DNA of 64,000 nt from Streptococcus sp. CSL10205-OR2 (GTDB lineage: Bacteria; Bacillota; Bacilli; Lactobacillales; Streptococcaceae). Of the stretch, positions 45,601 to 53,948 are shown piece by piece; positions within the stretch are counted from its first letter, which is position 1; the number at the start of each line of letters is the position of its first letter. A program made the position numbers and the translations under genes. The stretch is taken from the NCBI RefSeq assembly GCF_025660655.1, contig NZ_JAOTIN010000006.1:26222-90221 (forward strand), in the 5' to 3' direction. The notes under the pieces are model-generated. The model was given only the letters and a program-made list of their open reading frames with translations, searched no databases and had not been told where the DNA came from.

Positions 45601-47566
45601 TAAAGGATTCTATGAATTCCCTAACTTAGACAACGGTGACTATACTGTTAAATTCACTGTTCCAGACGGTTACGAAGTAACACCAGTGACAAGTGATGAT
45701 GATAACGTTGATGGTAACTCAAACAACGCTACAACAGCTGGAACAATCAACAACGCAGACAACATGACCGTTGACTTAGGTCTTGTTAAGAAAGTCTACA
45801 AACTAGGAAACTACGTTTGGATTGATGCTAACAAAGACGGTAACCAAGACGCTAATGAAACACCAGTTTCAGGTGTCGAAGTAGTTCTTACAAAAGCAGA
45901 TGGATCTACAGAAACAATAACAACTGATGATAAAGGATTCTATGAATTCTCTAACTTAGACAACGGTGACTATACTGTTAAATTCACTGTTCCAGACGGT
46001 TACGAAGTAACACCAGTGACAAGTGACGATGATAACGTTGATGGTAACTCAAACAACGCTACAACAGCTGGAACAATCAACAATGCAGACAACATGACTG
46101 TTGACTTGGGTCTTGTTAAGAAAGTCTACAAACTAGGAAACTACGTTTGGATTGATGCTAACAAAGACGGTAACCAAGACGCTAATGAAACACCAGTTGC
46201 AGGTGTCGAAGTAGTTCTTACAAAAGCAGATGGAACTACAGAAACAACAACAACTGATGATAAAGGATTCTATGAATTCCCTAACTTAGACAACGGTGAC
46301 TATACTGTTAAATTCACTGTTCCAGACGGTTACGAAGTAACACCAGTGACAAGTGACGATGATAACGTTGATGGTAACTCAAACAACGCTACAACAGCTG
46401 GAACAATCAACAATGCAGACAACATGACTGTTGACTTGGGTCTTGTTAAGAAAGTCTACAAACTAGGAAACTACGTTTGGATTGATGCTAACAAAGACGG
46501 TAACCAAGACGCTAATGAAACACCAGTTGCAGGTGTCGAAGTAGTTCTTACAAAAGCAGATGGAACTACAGAAACAACAACAACTGATGATAAAGGATTC
46601 TATGAATTCCCTAACTTAGACAACGGTGACTATACTGTTAAATTCACTGTTCCAGACGGTTACGAAGTAACACCAGTGACAAGTGACGATGATAACGTTG
46701 ATGGTAACTCAAACAACGCTACAACAACTGGAACAATCAACAATGCAGACAACATGACTGTTGACTTAGGTCTTGTTAAGAAAGTAGATCCAACAACGAC
46801 TACAACAACCACTACAACGACCACTACAACAACCACAACAACGACTACAACTTCAGAAGAGCCAACGACTACAACTACTGTAGGATCATCTTCTGAAGAG
46901 TCTACAACGACTACAGAAGAGCCAACGACTACAACAACAGTGGCTCCAACAACAACTACAGAAGAGCCAACGACCACAACAACAGTGGCTCCAACAACAA
47001 CTACAGAAGAGCCAACGACTACAACAACAGAGGCTCCAACAACCACCACAACTGAAGAACCTACTACGACTACAACAACTACAGAAGAACCTAAATATAA
47101 ATTAGGTGACTATGTATGGGTTGATAGTAACAAAAATGGTAAACAAGATGCTGGTGAAAAACCTGTAGCAGGTGTTAAAGTAACTATTACCAAGCCTGAT
47201 GGTACAACTGAAACAACCACTACTAATAATAAAGGATTCTATGAATTCCCTAACTTAGTGAATGGTGACTATACAATTGAATTTACTGTTCCAGAAGGTT
47301 ATGAAGTAACTCCAGTTACTGATAACGCTGATCATGTTGATGGTAATTCAAATACTGCTAAGACTTCAGGTTCTATTAAAGGCTCTGATAACTTAACAGT
47401 TGACTTAGGTCTTGTGATGAAAGCTTCACCTAAGAAAGAAACACCTAAGAAAGATACTCTTCCAAAAACAGGTGATAATAGTGTTCTTGAAACCACACTA
47501 GTTGCCTTTGGTATGATGATTCTTTCAGGCTTTGGCTTTTATGTCTATAAAAAGCAAAGTAACTAA
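42692..47566 (+). CDS. LPXTG surface adhesin, SdrD/MSCRAMM-like with pilin-type isopeptide domains and B repeats
   Basis: A 1624-residue protein. Signal peptide about 1-32. Residues about 33-350 resemble the N2-N3 ligand-binding pair of Sdr/Clf adhesins (WRIRLNGSGKDYNELKITDT, then VVANTVKVTSD). A SpaA-like domain (ITIYKTDEDTGKPLAGAIFK) follows near 380. Next are two Spy0128-type pilin isopeptide domains (ATKALTGRDL... and ATKTLVGRDL..., about 472-702), then six SdrD B repeats of 110 residues (706-1365) with the calcium-type core DANKDGNQDA. A Thr-rich linker occupies 1366-1468, and a seventh diverged B repeat 1469-1578. The sortase site is LPKTG (1590-1594), followed by a membrane anchor and KKQSN tail. 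It is displayed on the wall and likely binds a host matrix or plasma protein; the ligand is unknown. Confidence 0.9.
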   Translation: MYSKLKTFLKSSIIALIAVIGVFTVSANTVEAKELDDVITDIVIWDTGNGREASKKGTGEYVLVENRNYSFLTKFDLSAYNNNLADGDFFNFDIPAPFNIAASTFDITDPETGIAIGTAKVTPAGTAQGGSVKITLKNLQDYKDQKQTTEILNVKGTFFAQFNMTEVLATTTKTFENIKDVGTKDIVLSVIPKATSDNTAVLANENIAKYSGVLTNRPYTSDILGKSGDYQHPWRIRLNGSGKDYNELKITDTVDDSGAPMQFIPELLVVTAGDSINQGYQLDNKETLVEGTDYTVTYNAAYTKFEINIINPGTRRFMIDYATTAPADGSVVANTVKVTSDKGDVTVRDDSTATSITVERLSKITTGGTISIETGNRITIYKTDEDTGKPLAGAIFKITKPDQTEVTLDPTDAENGRVQSPVFTEAEVKAGKFTITEITAPDGYNITADPIQVSVSDKGAIRTITNKKKEPVPVSVSIEATKALTGRDLAADEFEFELKDEKGTVIATAKNTADGNIVFADVEFTKAGTYNYTIEEKAGNLGGVTYDTTPKAVTIEVTKEAADPGTDPKYDGKLVANVISEKAVFNNTYAPAETNIVIKATKTLVGRDLKEGEFTFNLKDTSGKIWLTATNAADGTITFAPKTFTAAGTYNYTISEVKGTEVGMTYDETERPLTVTVTDDGQGQLSATVTPASELAFENTYKAPTYKLGNYVWIDANKDGNQDAGETPVADVKVVLTKADGSTEETKTNADGYYEFPNLPNGDYTVDFTVPDGYEVTPVTSDDDNVDGNSNNATTTGTINNADNMTIDLGLVKKVYKLGNYVWIDANKDGNQDAGETPVADVKVVLTKADGSTEETKTNADGYYEFPNLPNGDYTVDFTVPDGYEVTPVTSDDDNVDGNSNNATTTGTINNADNMTIDLGLVKKVYKLGNYVWIDANKDGNQDANETPVAGVKVVLTKADGSTEETTTDDKGFYEFPNLDNGDYTVKFTVPDGYEVTPVTSDDDNVDGNSNNATTAGTINNADNMTVDLGLVKKVYKLGNYVWIDANKDGNQDANETPVSGVEVVLTKADGSTETITTDDKGFYEFSNLDNGDYTVKFTVPDGYEVTPVTSDDDNVDGNSNNATTAGTINNADNMTVDLGLVKKVYKLGNYVWIDANKDGNQDANETPVAGVEVVLTKADGTTETTTTDDKGFYEFPNLDNGDYTVKFTVPDGYEVTPVTSDDDNVDGNSNNATTAGTINNADNMTVDLGLVKKVYKLGNYVWIDANKDGNQDANETPVAGVEVVLTKADGTTETTTTDDKGFYEFPNLDNGDYTVKFTVPDGYEVTPVTSDDDNVDGNSNNATTTGTINNADNMTVDLGLVKKVDPTTTTTTTTTTTTTTTTTTTTSEEPTTTTTVGSSSEESTTTTEEPTTTTTVAPTTTTEEPTTTTTVAPTTTTEEPTTTTTEAPTTTTTEEPTTTTTTTEEPKYKLGDYVWVDSNKNGKQDAGEKPVAGVKVTITKPDGTTETTTTNNKGFYEFPNLVNGDYTIEFTVPEGYEVTPVTDNADHVDGNSNTAKTSGSIKGSDNLTVDLGLVMKASPKKETPKKDTLPKTGDNSVLETTLVAFGMMILSGFGFYVYKKQSN
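44807..46786 (+). repeat. Six 330-bp tandem repeats coding SdrD B domains
   Basis: The unit starts with TACAAACTAGGAAACTACGT at 44807, 45137, 45467, 45797, 46127 and 46457, an exact 330-base period. Copies 1-2 share AGETPVADVKV and NADGYY, copies 3-6 share ANETPV and DDKGFY, and copies 5-6 are almost identical. This gradient shows stepwise duplication, with recent doubling at both ends of the array. Copy number should vary between strains. Confidence 0.95.
46787..47095 (+). repeat. ACN-triplet tract coding a poly-threonine linker
   Basis: A nearly pure ACA/ACG/ACC/ACT run (about 21 consecutive threonines after DP) is followed by imperfect EEPTTTTT-VAPTTTT units. As triplets, changes in length keep the frame. 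The linker is probably O-glycosylated or an extended stalk between the repeat rod and the last B domain. Confidence 0.85.
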
Positions 47567-47612
47567 CGATGACTTATAGCAGATGATTTTCATCTTCTAT
47601 AAATGATTCAAG

Positions 47613-47646
47613 AAAAACACTCTAGTGATTTACTAGAGTGTTTTTT
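47613..47646 (+). terminator. Terminator after the SdrD-like gene
   Basis: AAAAACACTCTAGT (47613-47626), loop GATTT, ACTAGAGTGTTTTT (47632-47645). A smaller hairpin AGATGA/TCATCT lies at 47581-47595. Confidence 0.9.
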
Positions 47647-47690
47647 GTTATGGAATAAGACTTAAATTTATTGAAACATTGTGAATAATA

Positions 47691-47719
47691 TTGTTATCTT
47701 GAAATAATACTGTTATAAT
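47691..47719 (+). promoter_or_regulatory. Promoter of the formate/nitrite channel gene
   Basis: TTGTTA (47691-47696), 17 bases, TATAAT (47714-47719), with TGT before the -10 (extended -10). Confidence 0.72.
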
Positions 47720-47749
47720 AATAGTAATTTAATTCTTTGTGAGGTAAAT

Positions 47750-48520
47750 ATGGAGACACCAGAGGTAATATTAGAAAAAACAATAACCATTGGAACACAT
47801 AAAATTCATAAAACTTTTTTGCAAAAAGCTATTCTTGGATTTATTGGTGGTGCAATGATCAGTTTGGGCTATCTTCTTTATGTTAGAGTAGCAGCAAGTG
47901 GTATTGAAAGTCTTGGTACTTTTTCTGGATTTGTTGGTGCTAGTGTCTTTCCTATTGGTTTAATCGTTATTCTACTAGCTGGTGGTGAACTTATTACAGG
48001 GAACATGATGGCTGTTTCAGCAGCTTTTATTGCAAAAAAAATTAGCATTAAGGATCTTTTAAATAACTGGTTTGTTATCACTCTTTTTAACGTGATTGGT
48101 GCGGTATTTGTAGCCTATGTTTTTGGTCATCTTGTTGGGTTAACAACAACAGGTCATTTCCAGATAGAAGTGATAGAAGTGGCACATGCAAAACTAGCAG
48201 CTAGTCCTCTACAAGCATTTTTATCTGGAATAGGTTGTAATTGGTTTGTCGGTATAGCACTTTGGTTATGTTATGGTGCAAAAGATAGTATCGGTAAAAT
48301 AGTAGGCATTTGGTTTCCAGTTATGACTTTTGTTGCGATTGGTTTTCAGCATAGTGTTGCTAATGCTTTTATCATTCCTGCCGCAATTTTTGAAGGTGCT
48401 GCTAGTTGGAGTGATTTTCTAAGTAATTTTACTTTTGTCTATTTAGGAAATATTATTGGTGGTGCCATTTTTGTCTCCTTATTTTACTATCTTGTTTATC
48501 ATAAAAAGTCATTAAATTAG
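47750..48520 (+). CDS. Formate/nitrite transporter family channel (FocA/NirC type)
   Basis: A 256-residue protein with six transmembrane segments. FNT hallmarks are LAGGELITGNMM (TM2/omega loop), NWFVITLFNVIGAV, the ISGIGCNWFVGIALWL-like segment (FLSGIGCNWFVGIALWL) and FQHSVANAFIIPAAI with the central histidine, then FVYLGNIIGGAIFVS. These pentameric channels pass formate, nitrite, hydrosulfide or lactate. In a fermenting streptococcus formate export from pyruvate formate-lyase is the most likely role; a hydrosulfide role would link to the cst operon but cannot be judged. Confidence 0.9.
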   Translation: METPEVILEKTITIGTHKIHKTFLQKAILGFIGGAMISLGYLLYVRVAASGIESLGTFSGFVGASVFPIGLIVILLAGGELITGNMMAVSAAFIAKKISIKDLLNNWFVITLFNVIGAVFVAYVFGHLVGLTTTGHFQIEVIEVAHAKLAASPLQAFLSGIGCNWFVGIALWLCYGAKDSIGKIVGIWFPVMTFVAIGFQHSVANAFIIPAAIFEGAASWSDFLSNFTFVYLGNIIGGAIFVSLFYYLVYHKKSLN

Positions 48521-48551
48521 TAATCAAAAATATCAATTTTTAAAATAGAAA

Positions 48552-48577
48552 AATCTGTCACGAGCAGGTTTTTTTTA
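48552..48577 (+). terminator. Terminator after the FNT gene
   Basis: AATCTG (48552-48557), loop TCACGAG, CAGGTT (48565-48570), one G-U pair, then a run of T. Confidence 0.7.
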
Positions 48578-48626
48578 TTAAATTATGATAAAATAAAAGT
48601 CAGAGTTTTAGAAAGTAGAGTATGAT

Positions 48627-50705
48627 ATGGCAGATAATCAACGTCCAACGAGAAAAAATCGTGTCAAAGTGGGAAAAATAATTGCGAATCGCATTAACCT
48701 GCTTTTTTTCATCATTGTTTTTTTATTTATTATCTTAATTCTACGTTTGGCTGATATGCAGTTGATTAATAAGGAATTTTATACCTCAAAAATAACTGCT
48801 TTAACGACATATACTGTAACAACCTCTAATCCAAGAGGGCAAATTTATGATGCTAAAGGCGTTCCTCTTGCTAAAAATAATATCAATGAAGTTGTTGCCT
48901 ACACGAGAAATTACACCTCAACAGCTCAAGAAATTAGAGAAACAGCTCAAAAATTATCCGATTATGTGACAATATCTGATGTTAAGGTATCAGAACGCGA
49001 TAAAAAGGATTACTACTTAGCACTAACCAGTAACTACCAAGACATTTATGAGTCATTATCAGACGATCAAAAATACGATGAATTTGGTAATAAATTATCT
49101 GAATCAGTTATCTACAAAAATGCAGTAGACGCTGTAGCTGAAGATCTTATTACTTTTTCAGATGAAGAATTAAAAGTGGTTTCTCTCTTTTCACAAATGA
49201 ATGCGACTCCAACGTTTAACACCTCCTTTTTAAAAACGGATGCTATCACCCCTAAAGAAATTGCCATGATTGCTAGTAATCAATCAAAATTGCCAGGTGT
49301 TTCTATACAATCAACTTGGGATAGGGTAGTGTCTGATAATTCCCTAGCTGATGTTATTGGTACCATTTCAACTGAAAAAACAGGTCTACCTGCTGAAGAG
49401 TTAGATGACTATCTTAAAAAAGGTTACTCCTTAAATGACCGTGTTGGGACAAGTTATCTTGAAAAATCTTATGAAGATTACTTACAAGGCAAACGCACCA
49501 CAAGACAAATTGTTGTCAATAAAAAAGGTCAAGTGGTTAGCGATGACGTTGAAACACAAGGCCAACAAGGCAATAATCTTAAACTAACTGTTGATTTAAA
49601 CTTTCAAGAAGGTGTTGAAGATATCTTAAAACGCTATTTTGAATCCGAACTGGCCCTTCAAAACACCCAAAATTCAGAAGGCATTTATGCGGTTGTTTTA
49701 GATGTTGATACAGGCGCTATTTTATCGATGGCTGGTTATCAGAACGACATCAAAACAGGAACTTTGCAAAAAAACGCTTTGGGGACCATTACCGAAGTTT
49801 TTACTCCAGGTTCAGTCGTTAAAGGAGCAACTATCTCAGCTGGCTTTGAACATCAAGTTATTGCAGGGAACCAAACTCTTTTTGATCAAGCCATTCAATT
49901 AGCCGATTCAGCTCCTATCAAATCATGGTTTACAACAAGTCCGTTACCAATCACTGCTAGTCAGGCGTTAGAGTATTCCTCAAATACCTATATGGTGCAA
50001 GTGGCTCTTAAAATCTTAGGTCAAGAATATGTGCCTGGAATGGTTCTAGCAACCGATAATACTGAAGAAGCTATGACCCAATTACGTGAGTCTTTTGCTC
50101 AATACGGATTGGGTGTTAGTACAGGTATTGATCTTCCTGGAGAATCATTAGGTTTTATCCCAACAGAATTTGATGTTGCCAATTACCTAACAGAAAGTTT
50201 TGGCCAGTTTGATAACTATACCACAATGCAATTAGCTCAATATGCAGCAACAGTTGCAAATGGAGGCAATCGTCTTGCTCCTCATCTGGTAGAAGGCATC
50301 TACAAGCAAGAAAACAATGGGGAATCAGGAGAATTAATTGAAAGTATTCAACCAAAATCTTTAAATACAGTTGCTATCTCACCTGAGGAAATGGCTATTA
50401 TCCAAGATGGTTTTTTCCAAGTGGTTAATAGTGATTCAACATTTTCAACAGGTCGAAAAATTGGTCAAGGAGCTAATGTTAGCATCTCAGCAAAAACGGG
50501 AACTGCAGAAAGTTATGTGAAAGATAAAGACGGTAAACTTGTTTATACATCAAACTTAAATGTTGTTGCCTATGCTCCTAGTGATAATCCAAAAATTGCT
50601 GTGGCAGTTGTATTACCCCACGAATCAGACTTAACTGGAACTGTTAGTCATGATATTACCCGAGATATTGTTAATCTTTATCATTCAATGAATCCCATGA
50701 ACTAG
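48627..50705 (+). CDS. pbp2b: Penicillin-binding protein 2B (class B transpeptidase)
   Basis: A 692-residue class B PBP. A cytoplasmic basic N-terminus and one transmembrane segment (about 26-46) precede the dimerisation domain and the transpeptidase domain with SVVK (S396), SSN (451-453) and KTGTAES (K623). PBP2b is the transpeptidase of lateral (elongasome) wall growth in streptococci and a target of beta-lactams. The pbp2b-recR-ddl-murF order is conserved. I see no obvious mosaic block by eye, but without a reference alignment cannot assess resistance. Confidence 0.94.
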   Translation: MADNQRPTRKNRVKVGKIIANRINLLFFIIVFLFIILILRLADMQLINKEFYTSKITALTTYTVTTSNPRGQIYDAKGVPLAKNNINEVVAYTRNYTSTAQEIRETAQKLSDYVTISDVKVSERDKKDYYLALTSNYQDIYESLSDDQKYDEFGNKLSESVIYKNAVDAVAEDLITFSDEELKVVSLFSQMNATPTFNTSFLKTDAITPKEIAMIASNQSKLPGVSIQSTWDRVVSDNSLADVIGTISTEKTGLPAEELDDYLKKGYSLNDRVGTSYLEKSYEDYLQGKRTTRQIVVNKKGQVVSDDVETQGQQGNNLKLTVDLNFQEGVEDILKRYFESELALQNTQNSEGIYAVVLDVDTGAILSMAGYQNDIKTGTLQKNALGTITEVFTPGSVVKGATISAGFEHQVIAGNQTLFDQAIQLADSAPIKSWFTTSPLPITASQALEYSSNTYMVQVALKILGQEYVPGMVLATDNTEEAMTQLRESFAQYGLGVSTGIDLPGESLGFIPTEFDVANYLTESFGQFDNYTTMQLAQYAATVANGGNRLAPHLVEGIYKQENNGESGELIESIQPKSLNTVAISPEEMAIIQDGFFQVVNSDSTFSTGRKIGQGANVSISAKTGTAESYVKDKDGKLVYTSNLNVVAYAPSDNPKIAVAVVLPHESDLTGTVSHDITRDIVNLYHSMNPMN

Positions 50706-50719
50706 AAAGGATGGTTAGT

Positions 50720-51316
50720 GTGCTCTATCCAACACCTATCGCTAAGTTGATAGATAGTTTCACAAAATTACCAGGAATTGGTATTAAAACGGCAACTCGT
50801 TTAGCCTTTTATACAATTTCAATGGCAGATGAAGATGTTAATGAGTTTGCCAAAAACTTATTAGCTGCCAAAAGAGAATTAACTTATTGTTCTATTTGTG
50901 GCAATTTAACTGATGACGAGATTTGTGAGATTTGTCAAGACAAAACCAGAGATCAAAGTATTATTCTTGTTGTCGAAGAAAGTAAAGACATTTCTTCAAT
51001 GGAAAAAATTCAAGAGTACCATGGCCTTTATCATGTCTTACATGGCCTTATCTCTCCTATGAATGGCGTTGGTCCTGATGACATCAATCTTAAAAGCTTG
51101 ATTACTCGTTTGATGGATAGTCAGGTTAATGAAGTTATTATTGCTACCAATGCTACTGCAGATGGTGAAGCAACAGCTATGTATTTATCTCGTGTGTTAA
51201 AACCAGCTGGCATTAAGGTGACACGCTTGGCTCGTGGACTAGCAGTTGGTAGTGATATTGAGTATGCAGATGAAGTAACGCTTTTAAGTGCTATTGAAAA
51301 TCGAACAGAAATATAG
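50720..51316 (+). CDS. recR: Recombination protein RecR
   Basis: The start is best at GTG 50720 ([13 protein letters not shown]); the ATG at 50711 directly abuts the GAAAGG ribosome site, with no spacing. The 198-residue product has a helix-hairpin-helix ([16 protein letters not shown]), a zinc motif [16 protein letters not shown] and a Toprim domain ([28 protein letters not shown]). It acts with RecF/RecO to load RecA at gaps. Confidence 0.95.
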   Translation: MLYPTPIAKLIDSFTKLPGIGIKTATRLAFYTISMADEDVNEFAKNLLAAKRELTYCSICGNLTDDEICEICQDKTRDQSIILVVEESKDISSMEKIQEYHGLYHVLHGLISPMNGVGPDDINLKSLITRLMDSQVNEVIIATNATADGEATAMYLSRVLKPAGIKVTRLARGLAVGSDIEYADEVTLLSAIENRTEI

Positions 51317-51326
51317 AAGGTGACTC

Positions 51327-52373
51327 ATGAAAAAAGAAACATTACTATTATTATATGGTGGTCGTTCAGCTGAAAGAGAAGTTTCAGTATTGTCAGCAGA
51401 AAGCATCATGCGAGCAATTGACTATAATCAATTCTTTGTGAAAACATTTTTTATCACTAAAGACGGTGACTTTATCAAAACACAAGAATTTGATGAAAAA
51501 CCAAGTGATAAAGAAAAACTGATGACAAATGACAGTGTTCTTCTTAGTCAAAAAATCAAACCAAGTGATATATATGAAGAAAATGCGGTTGTTTTTCCTG
51601 TCCTACATGGTCCTATGGGAGAAGATGGTTCAATTCAAGGCTTTTTAGAAGTTTTAAAAATGCCTTATGTTGGAACAAATGTTCTTTCTTCTAGTGTTGC
51701 TATGGATAAAATTACGACCAAATATGTCTTAAAAGCAGCTAATATTCCCCAAGTTGATTTTGTACCAGTCATGGAAGGTGAAGTGATTGATGATAAAATT
51801 CATCAGATTGAAACAGAATTGAACTATCCAGTCTTTGTCAAACCAGCCAATATGGGGTCAAGTGTCGGAATTTCAAAAGCAGAAAATCATGAAGAACTAA
51901 GACAAGCTCTTTTCTTAGCCTTTAAATACGACAGTCGTGTTTTAGTAGAACAAGGTGTTGTTGCTAGAGAAATTGAAATTGGTCTTCTAGGAAACAGAGC
52001 TGTTAAATCAACCCTACCTGGTGAAGTGGTTAAAGATGTTGCTTTTTATGATTATGATGCCAAATACATTGATAATAAAATTACGATGGCAATTCCTGCT
52101 AAATTAGATGATGCTAGTATCACAAAAATGCGTTCCTATGCTGAAACAGCCTTTCGTGCTATTGGTGGCTGTGGACTCTCACGCTGTGATTTCTTTTTAA
52201 CAAATGATGGTCACATCTATCTTAATGAATTAAATACGATGCCAGGGTTTACCCAGTGGTCAATGTATCCTCTTTTGTGGCAAAATATGGGACTTAGCTA
52301 TAGTGATTTGATCAAAGAACTTGTTTTGCTTGCTAAAGAGATGTTTGAAAAACGAGAAGACCATCTGATTTAA
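51327..52373 (+). CDS. ddl: D-alanine--D-alanine ligase
   Basis: A 348-residue ATP-grasp enzyme making D-Ala-D-Ala for peptidoglycan. [20 protein letters not shown] at the start, [35 protein letters not shown] for ATP binding, and [17 protein letters not shown] with the metal ligands. It follows recR by 10 bases in the conserved wall-precursor cluster. The omega loop carries a D-Ala-type YDYDAKY (tyrosine), so it makes D-Ala-D-Ala and not D-Lac. Confidence 0.96.
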   Translation: MKKETLLLLYGGRSAEREVSVLSAESIMRAIDYNQFFVKTFFITKDGDFIKTQEFDEKPSDKEKLMTNDSVLLSQKIKPSDIYEENAVVFPVLHGPMGEDGSIQGFLEVLKMPYVGTNVLSSSVAMDKITTKYVLKAANIPQVDFVPVMEGEVIDDKIHQIETELNYPVFVKPANMGSSVGISKAENHEELRQALFLAFKYDSRVLVEQGVVAREIEIGLLGNRAVKSTLPGEVVKDVAFYDYDAKYIDNKITMAIPAKLDDASITKMRSYAETAFRAIGGCGLSRCDFFLTNDGHIYLNELNTMPGFTQWSMYPLLWQNMGLSYSDLIKELVLLAKEMFEKREDHLI

Positions 52374-52386
52374 AATATGCTATAAT

Positions 52387-52411
52387 AAAAGAGCTAATTA
52401 GCTCTTTTTTA
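52387..52411 (+). terminator. Hairpin with T-tract between ddl and murF
   Basis: AAAAGAGCT (52387-52395), loop AATT, AGCTCTTTT (52400-52408), then T. A TGC-TATAAT element (52378-52386) lies just upstream of it, so a transcript from there would begin inside the hairpin. Confidence 0.75.
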
Positions 52412-52424
52412 ATAGGAGAAATAC

Positions 52425-53780
52425 ATGAAATTAAAAATACATGAAATTGCACAAGTAGTAGGTGCAAAAAATGATATTAGTCAATTGAAAGATAGCTTAA
52501 TCAATAACATCGAATTTGATAGTCGCCTTATCAAAAAAGGAGACCTCTTTTTACCTTTAAAAGGTAATCGTGATGGTCATGACTTTATTCCAGTTGCTTT
52601 TGAAAATGGTGCCCTCATAACCTTTAGTGAAAAAGAAGTTGATTATCCTCATATACTAGTGTCTGATACGCTTCTTGCTTTTCAAGAATTGGCAAAATAC
52701 TATTTGGAAAAAATGGCTGTGTCAGTTATTGCCGTCACAGGATCAAACGGTAAAACAACCACCAAAGATATGATTGCAACTATACTTGAAAGTACTTATA
52801 AAACCTATAAAACACAAGGCAATTATAATAATGAGATTGGTCTTCCTTACACGATTTTACATATGCCTGATACCACTGAAAAATTAGTGCTTGAAATGGG
52901 TCAAGATCATCTTGGAGATATCCACCTTCTCTCTCAGATTGCAAAACCTGATATTAGTGTTGTCACTCTCATAGGAGAAGCTCATCTTGCCTTTTTTGGT
53001 AGTCGAGATAAAATTGCGCAAGGGAAACTTCAAATTGTTGATGGGATGAAAGACAATGGTCTTTTAATTGTGCCAAATGATCCACTCATTAAACCTTTTA
53101 TACCAAATAACCAAGAAATCATTTTCTTTGGCGAAGAAACACCATTGACAGTTCATCACTTGAAAGAATATAAGGATTATTTGACCTTTAGTCTTGATTT
53201 TATTGATGGAGACATTTACCTTCCTGTCACTGGTAAATATAATGCAACAAATGCCATGGTAGCAGCCTATGTTGCTAAGAGACTTGGTGTCTCACAAGAA
53301 AATATTAAATCATCCTTAAAAAATCTTGTTCTCACAAAGAATCGAACACAATGGAAGAAAGCTAAAAATGGGGCAGATATTTTAAGTGACATCTACAATG
53401 CTAATCCAACAGCTATGCGTCTTATTCTAGAAACTTTTTCTAGCCTGCCAAACCAAAAAAATGGAAAAAAAATAGCCGTTTTAGCGGACATGAAAGAACT
53501 CGGTGAGGCTTCAAAAAAAATGCATGAAGCAATTATTACAAGCCTTAATCCAGATCAGATTGATGTTGTTTATTTTTACGGGGAAGACATTTATCCTCTT
53601 TACCAATTGGCTAAAGAAAAATTTTCATCAGAACAATTAGCTTTTTTTAAGAAAGATAATACTGCTGATGACATATCTCAACTTATTAAACGTCTTCAAG
53701 ACATCATAGAACCTCAAGATCAAATCTTGTTTAAAGGTAGCCATTCAATGAATTTAGAAAAAGTCGTTGACGCCATATAG
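52425..53780 (+). CDS. murF: UDP-MurNAc-tripeptide--D-alanyl-D-alanine ligase
   Basis: A 451-residue Mur ligase. N-terminal UDP-binding domain (FDSRLIKKGDLFLPLKGNRD), central ATPase VIAVTGSNGKTTTKDMIA, and the C-terminal domain with DIYNANPTAMRLILETF. It joins the product of ddl to the lipid II precursor. Directly preceded by the ddl terminator-like hairpin, so it may be partly uncoupled from ddl. Confidence 0.96.
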   Translation: MKLKIHEIAQVVGAKNDISQLKDSLINNIEFDSRLIKKGDLFLPLKGNRDGHDFIPVAFENGALITFSEKEVDYPHILVSDTLLAFQELAKYYLEKMAVSVIAVTGSNGKTTTKDMIATILESTYKTYKTQGNYNNEIGLPYTILHMPDTTEKLVLEMGQDHLGDIHLLSQIAKPDISVVTLIGEAHLAFFGSRDKIAQGKLQIVDGMKDNGLLIVPNDPLIKPFIPNNQEIIFFGEETPLTVHHLKEYKDYLTFSLDFIDGDIYLPVTGKYNATNAMVAAYVAKRLGVSQENIKSSLKNLVLTKNRTQWKKAKNGADILSDIYNANPTAMRLILETFSSLPNQKNGKKIAVLADMKELGEASKKMHEAIITSLNPDQIDVVYFYGEDIYPLYQLAKEKFSSEQLAFFKKDNTADDISQLIKRLQDIIEPQDQILFKGSHSMNLEKVVDAI

Positions 53781-53800
53781 AATCTAATAAGATTATCAAT

Positions 53801-53849
53801 AACCACTAGCCAGTGTGACAATTTTTGTTAAGACAGCTAGTGGTTTTTA
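53801..53849 (+). terminator. Terminator after murF
   Basis: AACCACTAGC (53801-53810) and GCTAGTGGTT (53836-53845) pair across a 25-base loop, followed by TTTT. Confidence 0.75.
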
Positions 53850-53862
53850 ATATATTATTATA

Positions 53863-53892
53863 TTGACATTACAAAGTTAGAAAAGGTATAAT
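53863..53892 (+). promoter_or_regulatory. Promoter of the sialidase gene
   Basis: TTGACA (53863-53868), 18 bases, TATAAT (53887-53892). Confidence 0.82.
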
Positions 53893-53897
53893 GGTAT

Positions 53898-53911
53898 TGA
53901 AAGCGTTAACA
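53898..53911. promoter_or_regulatory. cre site (CcpA operator) of the sialidase gene
   Basis: TGAAAGCGTTAACA fits the cre consensus TGWAANCGNTNWCA at every position. It lies 5 bases after the -10, across the likely start point, where bound CcpA would block transcription under glucose. Confidence 0.85.
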
Positions 53912-53948
53912 ACTATTATTTAGTTAATTTAAAGGAAGAGGTATTTTC

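Noticed and set aside
44807..46786. 330-bp array as a non-coding satellite or CRISPR
   Set aside because: The period is a multiple of three and the frame is open and codes SdrD B domains throughout.
46660..47049. Long minus-strand frame rich in valine opposite the Thr-repeat region
   Set aside because: It is the complement of ACN and B-repeat codons; no ribosome site, and its composition only mirrors the plus-strand gene.
50711..50719. ATG 50711 as the recR start
   Set aside because: It abuts the ribosome site with no spacing and adds three residues absent from the typical RecR N-terminus, which begins [13 protein letters not shown] at GTG 50720.
52378..52386. Extended -10 TGCTATAAT as the murF promoter
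   Set aside because: A transcript starting about 7 bases later would begin inside the following terminator hairpin. I cannot exclude it but do not list it as a promoter.
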